DNA of 64,000 nucleotides from Desulfobaccales bacterium. Its GTDB lineage: Bacteria; Desulfobacterota; Desulfobaccia; Desulfobaccales; 0-14-0-80-60-11. Under the pieces are notes generated by a model. That model saw only the letters and a program-made list of their open reading frames with translations. It searched no databases and was not told the origin of the DNA. Below are positions 44,112 to 53,094 of the stretch, in pieces. The first letter of the stretch is position 1, and each line of letters starts with the position of its first letter. The position numbers were made by a program, and so were the translations under genes. The DNA lies in contig JBBFLF010000014.1 of the NCBI GenBank assembly GCA_037481655.1, positions 1 to 64,000 on the forward strand, in the 5' to 3' direction.

Positions 44112-46139
44112 ATGCCTGAACTTGATCGCAAAGCCACTTCAGTGTTTGCCGGGAAGGTAGTACGCAAAGATTTGGTCCGTAAAGTAAAAGTAGGTGCCAA
44201 TGTGCCGGTTTTTGTGCTGGAGTATCTCTTGGGCAAATACTGCGCCACTGATGATCCTCTGGCCATTGAAGCGGGCTTAAGGGTGGTCAACTCTACCTTG
44301 GCGGAAAATTTTGTCCGCGCTGATGAGGCAAATAAAGCTCAATCCTTTGTCCGGGAGAAAGGCCGACATACCCTCATTGATAAGATAAAGGTACGATATT
44401 TATCAGAAGATGATAAATATTGGGCTGAGTTTTTGAACTTCGGACATAAATATGTACACATTCCAGAGAAATATATACGTGACTATGAGAGGTTGCTAAT
44501 GGGGGGAATATGGGCCCAGGTAAACCTGCGCCATGAGTATGATGAGGAGGTTAAAGGGAAAAGGAGCCCATTTTGGATCGATGACTTGAAGCCTATTCAA
44601 ATCGCCACCTTTGACCTGGATGAGTATCGCCATGGTCGCCTCCAATTCACCACAGATGAATGGCTTGATCTTTTAGTTCGGAGCATAGGTTTAGAGCCGG
44701 CACATTTCAATCGCAGACTCAAGCTTTTGTTTTTAGTAAGACTTATTCCCCTTTGTGAAGAAAGATATAATTTAATAGAACTTGGCCCCCGGGGAACTGG
44801 AAAATCATATGCCTATCAAGAACTCTCCCCTTATGTGATCCTTCTTACCGGACCCACCACTGTGGCCAACCTCTTTTACAATATTGCTACCGGCAAAATG
44901 GGCCTTGTAGGTTTGTGGGATGCGGTTGCCTTTGATGAAGTGGCCGATCTACAGAAAATGCCCAAAGAGGTTATAACCACCCTGAAAACTTATTGTGAAT
45001 CAGGAGTTTTTGCCAGGGGAAAAGAGGCCCTCTCGGGAACCGCCTCTATCGCTTTTTTTGGTAATACCAACCAACCCATTGAGGTGATGACCCGTTATTC
45101 ACACCTATTTACCCCCATGCCTGAGATCATTCGGGAGGATATGGCATTTTATGATCGCCTTCACTTTTATCTGCCAGGTTGGGAGGTTCCAAAAATGCGT
45201 ATGGAGTTTTTCACTGGTCATTATGGATTTGTAGTAGATTACCTGGCTGAGGCCTTGAGGGAATTGCGCAAGCACAACTTTACCGAATTGTTGGATCGGC
45301 ATTTCTCTATGGGTTTGCATCTGAACGCTCGGGATGTCAAAGCGGTGCGGAAGACGGTGTCCGGTCTATTGAAGCTTATCTATCCCCACGGCGAGGTGCC
45401 GAAATATGAGTTGGCGGAGCTGTTGGAATTAGCCATGGAAGGGCGCCGGCGGGTGAAAGAGCAATTAAAAAAAATGGGGTCCTTTGAATTCCACCAGACC
45501 TCATTCTCATATATTGATCACGAGACCCGGGAAGAGCGCTTTGTAGGAGTACCGGAGGAAGGCGGGCGGAATTTGATTTCCACTGATCCATTGGCACCAG
45601 GCTCTGTGTATATTGCTTCGGTTGACGATCAAGGCAAAGTGGGACTCTACCGCTTGGAAGTTGGCTGTTCAGCCGGCACCGGTAAACTTAAAGTTGCAGG
45701 AGGACTGGACAGCACCATGAAGGAATCCATTCAGAGAGCGTTTGCATATCTCCAAAGTCATAAAGTTAGCATGGGGATTGCCCAGGCCATTGATATGACT
45801 GATTTCCACGTCGAGGCTATAGACCTGTTGGCCAACAAGGTTTCATGTGAAGCAGGCATCGGGTTACTGGTAGCAATTTATTCATCGATAAAAAAGCACA
45901 GCGTTCTGCCAGCCCTCCTTATTCTTGGTGATCTTAGTATCCAAGGAAACATTAAACCAGTCCGCTCATTGGCGGAACCGCTCCAGATTGGGATGGACAA
46001 CGGCGCCCGTCGTGCTCTAATACCAATCGAGAATAAACGCCATTTCCTTGATGTACCTTCCGATATTATCGAAAAAGTAGACCCAATATTTTATAGTGAC
46101 CCACTGACGGCAGCCATTAAAGCTTTAGGGGTGACCTAA
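44112..46139 (+). CDS. brxL: BREX AAA+ protein BrxL with Lon-like C-terminus
   Basis: This 675-residue protein has an AAA+ domain with Walker A G225-P-R-G-T-G-K-S232 and Walker B VAFDEVAD, and a Lon protease-like C-terminal domain (from about 480). In that domain the Lon motif G-P-S-A-G reads S-C-E-A-G (E580 in place of the catalytic Ser) and the G-G-L-K motif reads R-S-L-A (A621 in place of the catalytic Lys). It therefore appears unable to work as a Lon-type Ser-Lys protease. BrxL marks type 1 BREX and is needed for phage exclusion in studied systems. A ribosome-binding GAAGGGGAAAAG lies upstream. It ends the operon. Confidence 0.95.
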   Translation: MPELDRKATSVFAGKVVRKDLVRKVKVGANVPVFVLEYLLGKYCATDDPLAIEAGLRVVNSTLAENFVRADEANKAQSFVREKGRHTLIDKIKVRYLSEDDKYWAEFLNFGHKYVHIPEKYIRDYERLLMGGIWAQVNLRHEYDEEVKGKRSPFWIDDLKPIQIATFDLDEYRHGRLQFTTDEWLDLLVRSIGLEPAHFNRRLKLLFLVRLIPLCEERYNLIELGPRGTGKSYAYQELSPYVILLTGPTTVANLFYNIATGKMGLVGLWDAVAFDEVADLQKMPKEVITTLKTYCESGVFARGKEALSGTASIAFFGNTNQPIEVMTRYSHLFTPMPEIIREDMAFYDRLHFYLPGWEVPKMRMEFFTGHYGFVVDYLAEALRELRKHNFTELLDRHFSMGLHLNARDVKAVRKTVSGLLKLIYPHGEVPKYELAELLELAMEGRRRVKEQLKKMGSFEFHQTSFSYIDHETREERFVGVPEEGGRNLISTDPLAPGSVYIASVDDQGKVGLYRLEVGCSAGTGKLKVAGGLDSTMKESIQRAFAYLQSHKVSMGIAQAIDMTDFHVEAIDLLANKVSCEAGIGLLVAIYSSIKKHSVLPALLILGDLSIQGNIKPVRSLAEPLQIGMDNGARRALIPIENKRHFLDVPSDIIEKVDPIFYSDPLTAAIKALGVT

Positions 46140-46287
46140 TTGCGCAATTAGTTTGCTTTGAGGGGAGAACTTATTAAAAAATTAGTGATTGACTCAGAAT
46201 ATGAATGACGTCCGATTGCTTAATTAAAAGGTTCAGGAAATTCATGGCTTGTTGTAACATAATCTTTTAATAGATGCTCATTGATTA

Positions 46288-46994
46288 CTATGCATCATTT
46301 TGACAAGCTGGAGCAGGAGCACGGCAATGGACCACGTAGCCACTCCCCTTGATCTCCGGCGGCTGGCGAACCTTGAAGGAGCCCCGGGCAATCTCGCCGA
46401 TCTCGGGGACCAGTGGATGTTTCTCCCAATAGTCGGGAACGGGACTGAAGCGCTCACTTGAGAGCTCCTCTTTGCTGGCGCCAAAAACCACTCCCACCAT
46501 GAGGGCCCCCAGATAGCGGCACGCGTCCACGCATATCAACAGGGCATGGGTGGTGCGGGAACTCTCCCCGGACAGGCGGATGGCCTCTTCAGGGGTGCGG
46601 GCGAAAAACAGGGGCACCGGCGCCAAGCGCATGAGGCTGCCATTGCCGGCGGAGCGGGGGTGGGTGGCGCCGGCCATAGGCTCCCCGGTACGCTCAAAGG
46701 CGAGGAGCGCGGCTCTGACAGTGGTGCCGATGTCAAAGCACCTCCCGGTGTTGCTCAGATACCCTTCCCGATACCACCTGAGATAACGGGCCATCTGATC
46801 CGCGGGGTCAAAAACCCTTAGGCAATCAGGCTCCCCGCCAGGCACAGGGCCATGGAGGTATCATCGGTCCACTCCTCTGGCTTAAGGCCAAAGGTGCCTC
46901 CGCCCACCATGTCCTCAATATGTGTGAAAGTCCCGGGAGGACGGAATTCCAGGGTGGTGCCCAGGGCGTTCCCCACCGCCAGCCCCAGCATCAT
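46288..46994 (-). pseudogene. ADP-ribosylglycohydrolase (DraG-like), truncated and frameshifted
   Basis: The minus strand reads [20 protein letters not shown] through [20 protein letters not shown] and stops at TAA near 46819. The homologous sequence continues in another frame as FDPADQMARYLRWYREGYLS and SAGNGSLMRLAPVPLFFA. The N-terminus lacks the usual lead-in before GLAVGDALG, and the C-terminus ends in unrelated sequence soon after GSGYVVHC. Family enzymes remove ADP-ribose from proteins using two Mg ions, and the WTDDTSMAL motif that binds them is still readable. With a frameshift and loss at both ends it is a pseudogene. Confidence 0.85.
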
Positions 46995-47023
46995 TATCTA
47001 GTAAAATTTAATTACTTCCCATC

Positions 47024-47544
47024 GTGCTCAAACGACACAACCCCGAAACTGAACACACTGTCTACCTGTTCCTCGACACATCCAACACCTTCATCATCAA
47101 ACAAAAAAAGGGCGCCGAGCCCATCGGCATCCTCGCCAGCGTCCACTACCGCACCTTGCGTTTCGATACCCACAACCCACTGCGCATCGTGGGCATCAAA
47201 AACACCCCCTATCCTGGGACTTCGACCTCCTTAACCCCTTCGCCGGACTCATCCCCAGCGTCCTGGAGGAGCACATCACCGCCTGGCTCAAAAAGTTTCA
47301 CCGGGCCCTCATGCGCTTCTGGGAAATCCACCTGCGCCCCCCGGGAACCAACGAGTTCATCGCCTTCATCCGAGAATACCTGGACTACCACAACCTCAAA
47401 GAAATCTACCGCCTCCTGCGCCTCGGCCTCGGCAAATTCTGGACCGTCCGCTTCGAGAACCACAAAACCAACCCCAAAGCCAGACGGTGCTACTACTACT
47501 ACCCCGTCTCCTCCACCGCCTCCGGCCTCGGCGACCAAAAATGA
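47024..47544 (+). pseudogene. Unknown gene with a frameshift
   Basis: Frame 1 from GTG 47024 encodes a protein-like segment (ETEHTVYLFLDTSNTFIIKQ to RIVGIKNTPYP). Near 47212-47218 the sense shifts by one base and continues as WDFDLLNPFAGLIPSVLEEH, then AWLKKFHRALMRFWEIHL, ending at TGA 47544. One missing base would restore a protein of about 173 residues. I do not recognise the family. The coding strand is unusually C-rich. The last 46 bp overlap the convergent unknown gene on the minus strand. It may be a degraded gene or a sequencing error. Confidence 0.5.
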
Positions 47545-48110
47545 CGACCCTTCTCAACGCCCATCTCTTCAGGCTTCTCCTCCTCTTCTCCCTCCTCAGA
47601 ACTCCATGACTCTACCGTCCTATCGTAAGACTTCCCCTTCCTATCCTGGTGCCGCTCATACTCCTCCTGCTCCGACTTCGGCATGTATAAATTGAAACGA
47701 AACGCCTCTATCCGGGGCCCATCCTCCTCAAATAACGTCAAGAAAAACATTCGACACAAACGGGACAACCCCAATTCGTTCAACAACAATATCATCAACT
47801 TGGTTAACTCCATCCATACCGCCCACCCCGTATACGTGTCGTCTTCCCATGACGTCATTATCTGCTCAATCTGCGCCATGTAGTGGTTCTCTAAATCTAC
47901 CCAATCCTCCTCCTTCCAATTCAGCGGATACTTCCGCTCCTTCATCTTGGGCGACTCAAGATTTGTCTCCGGCCTAACCTTCTCAGGCGGTATCGGCTCA
48001 TAATCCTTGGAAAACCCACCATAACCGAGCTCCTTATAATCCTTCTGACCGCCCTCCATCTTGCCCACCTGCATCTCTGCATCTTCGGACTTCCACCTTT
48101 CATCCGCCAT
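47499..48110 (-). CDS. Uncharacterised acidic protein, 203 residues
   Basis: I do not recognise this protein. The N-terminal third is charged and proline-rich, the centre has helical segments (ENHYMAQIEQIMTSWEDDTY, LTKLMILLLNELGLSRLCRM), and the C-terminus is a Glu/Lys-rich tail. It overlaps by 11 bp the end of an upstream HAD-like gene on the same strand, which suggests an operon. The start ATG has GAGGGTC upstream. Codon use is GC-rich and unlike the AT-rich BREX genes. The intact reading frame, next to several broken genes, suggests it may still be in use. Confidence 0.55.
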   Translation of the reverse strand: MADERWKSEDAEMQVGKMEGGQKDYKELGYGGFSKDYEPIPPEKVRPETNLESPKMKERKYPLNWKEEDWVDLENHYMAQIEQIMTSWEDDTYTGWAVWMELTKLMILLLNELGLSRLCRMFFLTLFEEDGPRIEAFRFNLYMPKSEQEEYERHQDRKGKSYDRTVESWSSEEGEEEEKPEEMGVEKGRHFWSPRPEAVEETG

Positions 48111-48471
48111 GACCCTCTTCCTCCCTCTTCCAATACGGTCTGAAACCCTTCACCGCCTCCAGGACGTCCTCAAACGACCCCCGAAAGCATATCGCCCGGT
48201 CATTTATATACGCCAAAGCCGGTATCTTCTCCTTCGTCACCTTCGACACCAGCTTGAACATCCCATGGTCCTTCAGCCAATTCCGTATGAGCAGAGGCTC
48301 CCGGGTCGTGTGCACCACCACACGATACCCCATCCGCACCATCTGCACCAAAAACTCCTTCGCCCCCTCCATCGGCCTCCCCAACACCGACGGCCCCCTC
48401 CATCCATCATATTCCGTCAGAACCCCGTCAAAGTCAACGCAGATATGCTTCGGCTTCTGCTTGTAATAACT
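48100..48471 (-). CDS. HAD-like phosphatase, 5' end without a usual start codon
   Basis: The frame from 48471 down to 48100 encodes KPKHICVDFDGVLTEYDGW, then GYRVVVHTTREPLLIRNWL and AYINDRAICF, a compact HAD fold with motif I DFDGV (D nucleophile), motif II HTT and an acidic region near ND. Such small HAD proteins occur in phages and islands. No ATG, GTG or TTG lies between the upstream stop (48472-48474) and motif I. The first in-frame starts are GTG 48390 and TTG 48387, which would delete motif I. Either an unusual start (such as ATC or CTG) is used, or the 5' end is lost. It is followed directly by the 203-residue unknown gene. Confidence 0.6.
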   Translation of the reverse strand, partial: SYYKQKPKHICVDFDGVLTEYDGWRGPSVLGRPMEGAKEFLVQMVRMGYRVVVHTTREPLLIRNWLKDHGMFKLVSKVTKEKIPALAYINDRAICFRGSFEDVLEAVKGFRPYWKREEEGHGG

Positions 48472-48787
48472 TTAACAAACCCCCTTGTATTCCATTATGT
48501 CCGCATAATCACTCATCAACTTCCAGTAAAGACATTTTCTATGATAATATACTTTTTTATATGCCTTATAAAAGTCCAAGAGAAGCTATTTAACTTTCGC
48601 ATTGTTTATCATTAATTTGTATAACATTTTTAAAAAAGGTAATTTGATATTATCATAATTAATTAACTCATATGAGAAGATGCGCAGTAAATATCCAGTA
48701 TAAAGAGCTAATGACTCGCAAATTTACGAATGTTGAACGTGAATAATCCTCGGAAGGAAATGAAAGCCAGGGTTATTGGGGCCATAT
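48472..48787. other. AT-rich intergenic region, nothing recognised
   Basis: This 316-bp stretch between the HAD-like gene and a small broken gene is AT-rich in its middle and has short frames only. Promoters for the HAD gene may lie at its left edge. No repeat or RNA gene was seen. Confidence 0.35.
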
Positions 48788-49119
48788 TTAGGCCTTCATC
48801 CGCTTCCACGTGCCTGGGTCAAAGGGCCAGCCGTGTTGGACGTAGATGAGGCGGCCTTTCCAGATCATTTCGGTGCCGCGCTCGGCGGGGTCATAGCGGC
48901 GGAGGGCTTGGGTGGGGACTCCTGGTCTGGCAGGGCGATATGCTCTTGCTGGATAGAGTCCCAGGCGAACCACAGGCCCTCCTGGAGGTAATACCCGTCC
49001 CAGGATTCGTGGGGCTTGTCAGGGTTTATTGTCTTGGCCTCCGCTAACCTCCCTTCGGCCAGCCGTATTCCCCTTAAAACGGGAAATGAGTATATTGACT
49101 TTGCGAATTTTGAACTCAT
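48788..49119 (-). pseudogene. Small unknown gene with a frameshift
   Basis: The minus strand from 49119 reads SFPVLRGIRLAEGRLAEAKT to QEGLWFAWDSIQQEHIALPD, then drifts into Pro/Ala-rich sequence. In another frame the product continues LRRYDPAERGTEMIWKGRLI and YVQHGWPFDPGTWKRMKA before a stop at 48788. Together they give about 105 residues. The family is not known to me. The split suggests decay, as for several neighbours between 46.3 and 49.1 kb. Confidence 0.4.
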
Positions 49120-49348
49120 ACCATATCCCTTTGGGAATCAACCACACTCATGTTACTCATAGGACTAGGGTCAAATTACCTTCAGAAACAAATTATGGGT
49201 CTAATCTGTAAGAAACCTTACATTTATTCTATTATAAGTGTTAAATATTGACAAAATTAAATATTATTACTTCTACAAAGAATATATTATTTTTATTAAT
49301 ATGTTTAATCTGGAGGCAGTATAGTAAAATATTCGCTATAAATCTGCC

Positions 49349-49699
49349 TCATTTCTCATAACTAAAAAAGAACATGAAATCACGAAGGGCCTTTTCAGGG
49401 GTGAACCCATGACGCGCACAGGCCCGGCGAAAATCCCTTAGGAGCCGGGCGTCCATGAGGCGGAGATACAAAAGATCGTGGATTTCTAGTAAATCCAAAC
49501 GATAAAACCGAAGCAGTTTACTTAGACGAGGCCAGGACAGCATCACCCGGCCATGTTCAAAGTCACAGAGGTTGCCCGGACTAATGCCAGTACCCTTCTC
49601 GACCTGCCGAAAGGTTAACCCTTTTTCTTTCCTTAGGCGCCGCAGTCGGTCCAGATCGATAACGTTACTTATATCTGATGTTTTTCTGCCTCGGGACAT
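49349..49699 (-). CDS. XRE-family HTH regulator
   Basis: This 116-residue protein has an XRE helix-turn-helix (about residues 18-65): RRLRKEKGLTFRQVEKGTGI, with the recognition helix ISPGNLCDFEHGRVM. A helical C-terminal half (LLDFRRACARHGFTPEKAL-like) follows. It lies at the upstream side of the replication module and faces the decayed gene zone. Its likely job is a repressor that keeps the element silent, which is inference from context. A GAGGATGAG sequence precedes the ATG. Confidence 0.85.
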   Translation of the reverse strand: MSRGRKTSDISNVIDLDRLRRLRKEKGLTFRQVEKGTGISPGNLCDFEHGRVMLSWPRLSKLLRFYRLDLLEIHDLLYLRLMDARLLRDFRRACARHGFTPEKALRDFMFFFSYEK

Positions 49700-49843
49700 G
49701 GCTCATCCTCCTGTGTTTCATCTATTTCCTGAGCAAATATCATTATGTATAGCCATCAGTAACCGACCTAAGATCATATGTCGAGGTCTCCTGCATAGCA
49801 GCAACCCGAGCATTTGTATGATAGGCAAAGAGATCTAATAACC

Positions 49844-50401
49844 TCATGGTCCGTTCACCATCCTTCTATCGGCAAAAAGTTCGCAGGCCCGAGCTATACC
49901 ATAACGGCCTTTCTTCATATTCCGGCAAAAGCCCCATGCCTGGGTGGGGTTGGGAGAAAAATCTGCAGGGTCAAAAAAGTAGCATTCAAAGCAGCTAATT
50001 TTAGGGTTCAAGTCCGGAGGGTTGAGATTGCTTCTTTCGGGACCAGGGTTTTTAATCCCCCCCAGCTTCGGATCCGGTACTCGCCCTACCCGGCGGTCTC
50101 GGCATTGGCCATTATTAGTCGCCAGGTGATTCCAGCTCCAGCCGCACCATAGAGGTAGATCCGGGTAAAAAGTCCAGGGATTGGGCATGCACCAGGGACA
50201 AGAAGTGCAAAATAATGGATCCTCTTTAACCCTAAGATAATCCAAAACTGTTGGCTTCTGGGCTTTCATACTAACCAACAGAGATTCCGCCTCTGCATCC
50301 GGCTCCCCAGGGCCCATATATTTATAACGAATATTTTCGCCATCCGGTTCCAAACGATATCCCATATTGACCAGGATAGTTATTATCTCTATAATGTTCA
50401 C
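49844..50401 (-). CDS. Cys-rich protein with TubC-N-like N-terminus
   Basis: This 185-residue protein begins with a short alpha-beta unit (IITILVNMGYRLEPDGENIR, then LLVSMKAQKPTVLDYLR), reminiscent of the TubC N-terminal docking domain found in many mobile-element proteins. A cysteine-rich part follows: CTSCPWC near residue 65, WCGWSW, then CFECYFFDPADFS with CRNMKKGRYGIARACELF. The cysteines could hold zinc or iron-sulfur. It overlaps the helicase-like gene by four bases (ATGA) and is last in the primase operon. Its function is unknown; small Cys-rich proteins of this type occur beside primases on integrated elements. Confidence 0.65.
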   Translation of the reverse strand: MNIIEIITILVNMGYRLEPDGENIRYKYMGPGEPDAEAESLLVSMKAQKPTVLDYLRVKEDPLFCTSCPWCMPNPWTFYPDLPLWCGWSWNHLATNNGQCRDRRVGRVPDPKLGGIKNPGPERSNLNPPDLNPKISCFECYFFDPADFSPNPTQAWGFCRNMKKGRYGIARACELFADRRMVNGP

Positions 50402-52179
50402 AGCACCCCCTCGCGGAGGTCCAACCCCTCCATAGGTCCCTCCTCAGCAGAGCGCTTTTCCTCATGCTGATCTTGATATTCCTGGCCATCTTTCACTTTT
50501 CCAGATGACTCATCTAATCCAGGGGACACAGAAGGACGCGTTCCTGAACTGCTGTGTGTCTCATGCAAGCCTTCATCACTTCTATCATTTACCGTAAAGG
50601 ACGGAGAGGACACACCATTTTGGGGGAATTCTCGAATATAAGTTTTCCAAATTCGAATGACATGCTGAGGGTCAAAGAGATATGGCTGAACTTTTCGCCG
50701 GCGGTCTCCTTCAACATTTCGGCGGGGGAGTTTTTTGGCATATAGGCTAAACCGTGACAAAGCATTGCCTAGCCAAATCCGGCCAGGCTTGGCTTCCCCG
50801 TTTATACCCATGGCATCCAGGATTTCTTCGCTTGTCATCTGAAATGGACCTTTGGCGGCCATAGCTTTTTCCCGCAGTGTCTCCAGGAGCGCTTCCTCCC
50901 AAGGGTCTACTTCGTGGCGATTTTCGGCAGCCCCGTCAAGAAAAAATCTTTCAATGTCCTTTATTTCCTGGAGGTCAGCCCTGAGCACCTGGAGTACGGC
51001 TCCGATGGGCCGCCACAATTCCCGGACACGGGTACTAATGCCTGGGATTGCCGCATAGGCCCGAGCCACCTCATGGAAGCAGAGGAGGGTGAACCGGTAA
51101 CAAGCATCTCTGAGTTCCCCCCACACCGGCTCCCACCCCTCTAGATCCGGGAGGCGCTTAAGGGTTCGCGTCATGGGAAGACGTATGCAACGGTCAGCCA
51201 AGTCCGGATCTAAAGCCTTGGTGCTGGCAAATGCCTTGGGTCCGTAAGGAGAAAATTCCAACACTGTGCGCACTCCCTTTATAATCATCACCACCCGTCG
51301 TTTACCACCGGCTTTTTTGTAGCTATCTGCTAAAATTCCCACGAGGTGACCATTACCGTTGTCCCCTTGGCACAAACGTTCAGCCTGGTCAAAGAGCACC
51401 GTACCCCGCTGGCCATCGCAGGTATCCCCCAAGGCCGCCACGCTGATGTCACGGCCCTTGAAAGGATTAAAGCAGAGGTGCAACATGGTTTCCAAGGCCT
51501 TGGTCTTGCCACTCTCTTTGGGGCCCAGTAGGTGGAGGAAGGGATAGGCAGCAAACTGGTGGGCCATATACGTCCCCACTACCCAGGCAGCCATAAGGCC
51601 ATATGTCGGTTCAGGCATATCAAGATATATGGCCATGGTTTCTTTCAGTTGGCTAAAGAGGTCTACAGGAGGAACTGGATTCTTTATAAAACTTTTTAGT
51701 TTCGGCAAACTCCATCGGTCCGGAAGCCATGGCGGAGTGCCTGAGCCCAGGGTCCATGGCATGCCTTGAAACTCCAGTGAGTCCGGATTGACATGAGCCT
51801 GAACAGATGCGCCGTCGGAGCTTAGAAGCAGCAAGTTTTCGGCATTAGGCCCTTCCACCCGAAAACCCAGGGTCATGTAACGGCCTTGGGGGGGGAAATC
51901 TACTGCCGGATGCAGACGGTATGATTCCCTCAGATCCTCCACTTTTGTGGTCGAGCACTCGGCCCGGGCTTGAGTGATCTCCTTTTTATAGGCTTTGAGC
52001 CAGGACTTACCCAAACAAGTGCAGTCCGCAAGCCAGAAAATAGCGTCCTCAATCTCCGTGGGACTTAAGTCCACAAATAATGACTTAGCCTGCCTAAGGA
52101 AACCCTTGGCCTCCTCCTCGGACATTTCTTCACGGAGAGTCCCCAGAACTTTATAAAGGTTTTCCAATTTCTTTGTCAT
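50398..52179 (-). CDS. Helicase-like P-loop ATPase of the replication module
   Basis: This 593-residue protein has a Walker A in LLGPKESGKTKALETML (about residue 220), a Walker B-like GTVLFDQAERL and an arginine-rich sensor region (DPDLADRCIRLPMTRTLKRL), followed by a C-terminal winged-helix-like part and a Ser/Glu-rich low-complexity tail (about 530-593). Such ATPases are coupled to Prim-Pol primases in plasmids and satellites and probably unwind DNA at the origin. The start overlaps the Prim-Pol stop by four bases. DUF3631-like assignment is possible but not certain. The frame is intact. Confidence 0.8.
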   Translation of the reverse strand: MTKKLENLYKVLGTLREEMSEEEAKGFLRQAKSLFVDLSPTEIEDAIFWLADCTCLGKSWLKAYKKEITQARAECSTTKVEDLRESYRLHPAVDFPPQGRYMTLGFRVEGPNAENLLLLSSDGASVQAHVNPDSLEFQGMPWTLGSGTPPWLPDRWSLPKLKSFIKNPVPPVDLFSQLKETMAIYLDMPEPTYGLMAAWVVGTYMAHQFAAYPFLHLLGPKESGKTKALETMLHLCFNPFKGRDISVAALGDTCDGQRGTVLFDQAERLCQGDNGNGHLVGILADSYKKAGGKRRVVMIIKGVRTVLEFSPYGPKAFASTKALDPDLADRCIRLPMTRTLKRLPDLEGWEPVWGELRDACYRFTLLCFHEVARAYAAIPGISTRVRELWRPIGAVLQVLRADLQEIKDIERFFLDGAAENRHEVDPWEEALLETLREKAMAAKGPFQMTSEEILDAMGINGEAKPGRIWLGNALSRFSLYAKKLPRRNVEGDRRRKVQPYLFDPQHVIRIWKTYIREFPQNGVSSPSFTVNDRSDEGLHETHSSSGTRPSVSPGLDESSGKVKDGQEYQDQHEEKRSAEEGPMEGLDLREGVL

Positions 52180-53093
52180 GACAAGCCCTCCCGTATCCCG
52201 GCCTTGAGTCCGCTTCGGATAGTCTTCTTTACCTCGTGTTCACCTAAGCCAATGTAGCCCCCCAGCATATATAGAAGGTCCGCTACCAGCGACTCCTGCA
52301 GGTGTCCAAGGGCCACCAACTTCCCCAGCATAAAGCTGGCCCGGTTGAGAGCGTTGTTGCGGTTTCCTTGCGGGGTCTCGGCCAATCGGGCCAGCTCGCG
52401 CCGCAGCGCCGCCCGACCATAGGGGGTGCCGTAAGCTCCCCCTGTGCAAAAAGATATTTCTTGTATTATTTTGGTAAAGCTGGTCTTGGCGATGGCCTCC
52501 AGCAGCCAATCAGGGCAAACGGCAAGGGAAGTATCCTCAGGGGATATTTCCCACCGGTAGCGATTTCCGTAGACATGAACAGATAGCGGGGCCACTACAT
52601 AACCTCCAGACCCTTTCAGGTCAACACCAGGGGAGCCAGGTAAGACTTTGGGGAGATGCTTAATACTCTCAGGCCAGGCTAAATAGATATGCCAGCCTCC
52701 GCTACCGGTTCGCACCGTCGGAGTGCGAGGGACCGGTCCTGGCAGAAGCTCCGGACGGCCCCCATGGCGGGGATCGAGATCCATTACCAGCAGTCCGGAC
52801 ACAGGGCCAGTTGCCACGCCGACATTGGCCTGGGGAAAGAGCCGCCACCAGCCTGTGAGAATTTCCTGGTCTTTGCTTGCTTCCTTTACTCCATGGGGAA
52901 CCAAACTTCCCAGGGGGTGTTTTCCCGGGCTACCACAATCCTTTGCACCACAGGCACAACCCTTTTTTTTCGGCCACCATAAAGGCAATACCGGCCAGCC
53001 ATGCCGGGCATACTGTAAGGCTATACAGGTGGACCCAGATCCGAGGGCTATTGAATTTCGTTCATCTCCCACGTTGTCCCTTTGATGGCTCAT
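52176..53093 (-). CDS. Bifunctional primase-polymerase (Prim-Pol) domain protein
   Basis: This 305-residue protein has the N-terminal Prim-Pol fold: ALQYARHGWPVLPLWWPKKK, a CACGAKDCGSPGKHP segment, the metal-binding VMDLDPRHGG and SGGWHIYLAWP with the conserved His, and GSGGYVVAPLSVH. A helical C-terminal part binds the partner or primes. It makes primers for replication of the element. I start it at ATG 53093 (MSHQRDNVG), where GGGAGGGA lies about nine bases upstream, rather than at the upstream ATG 53156 that overlaps the excisionase gene. It overlaps the helicase-like gene by four bases. Confidence 0.9.
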   Translation of the reverse strand: MSHQRDNVGDERNSIALGSGSTCIALQYARHGWPVLPLWWPKKKGCACGAKDCGSPGKHPLGSLVPHGVKEASKDQEILTGWWRLFPQANVGVATGPVSGLLVMDLDPRHGGRPELLPGPVPRTPTVRTGSGGWHIYLAWPESIKHLPKVLPGSPGVDLKGSGGYVVAPLSVHVYGNRYRWEISPEDTSLAVCPDWLLEAIAKTSFTKIIQEISFCTGGAYGTPYGRAALRRELARLAETPQGNRNNALNRASFMLGKLVALGHLQESLVADLLYMLGGYIGLGEHEVKKTIRSGLKAGIREGLS

Positions 53094-53094
53094 C

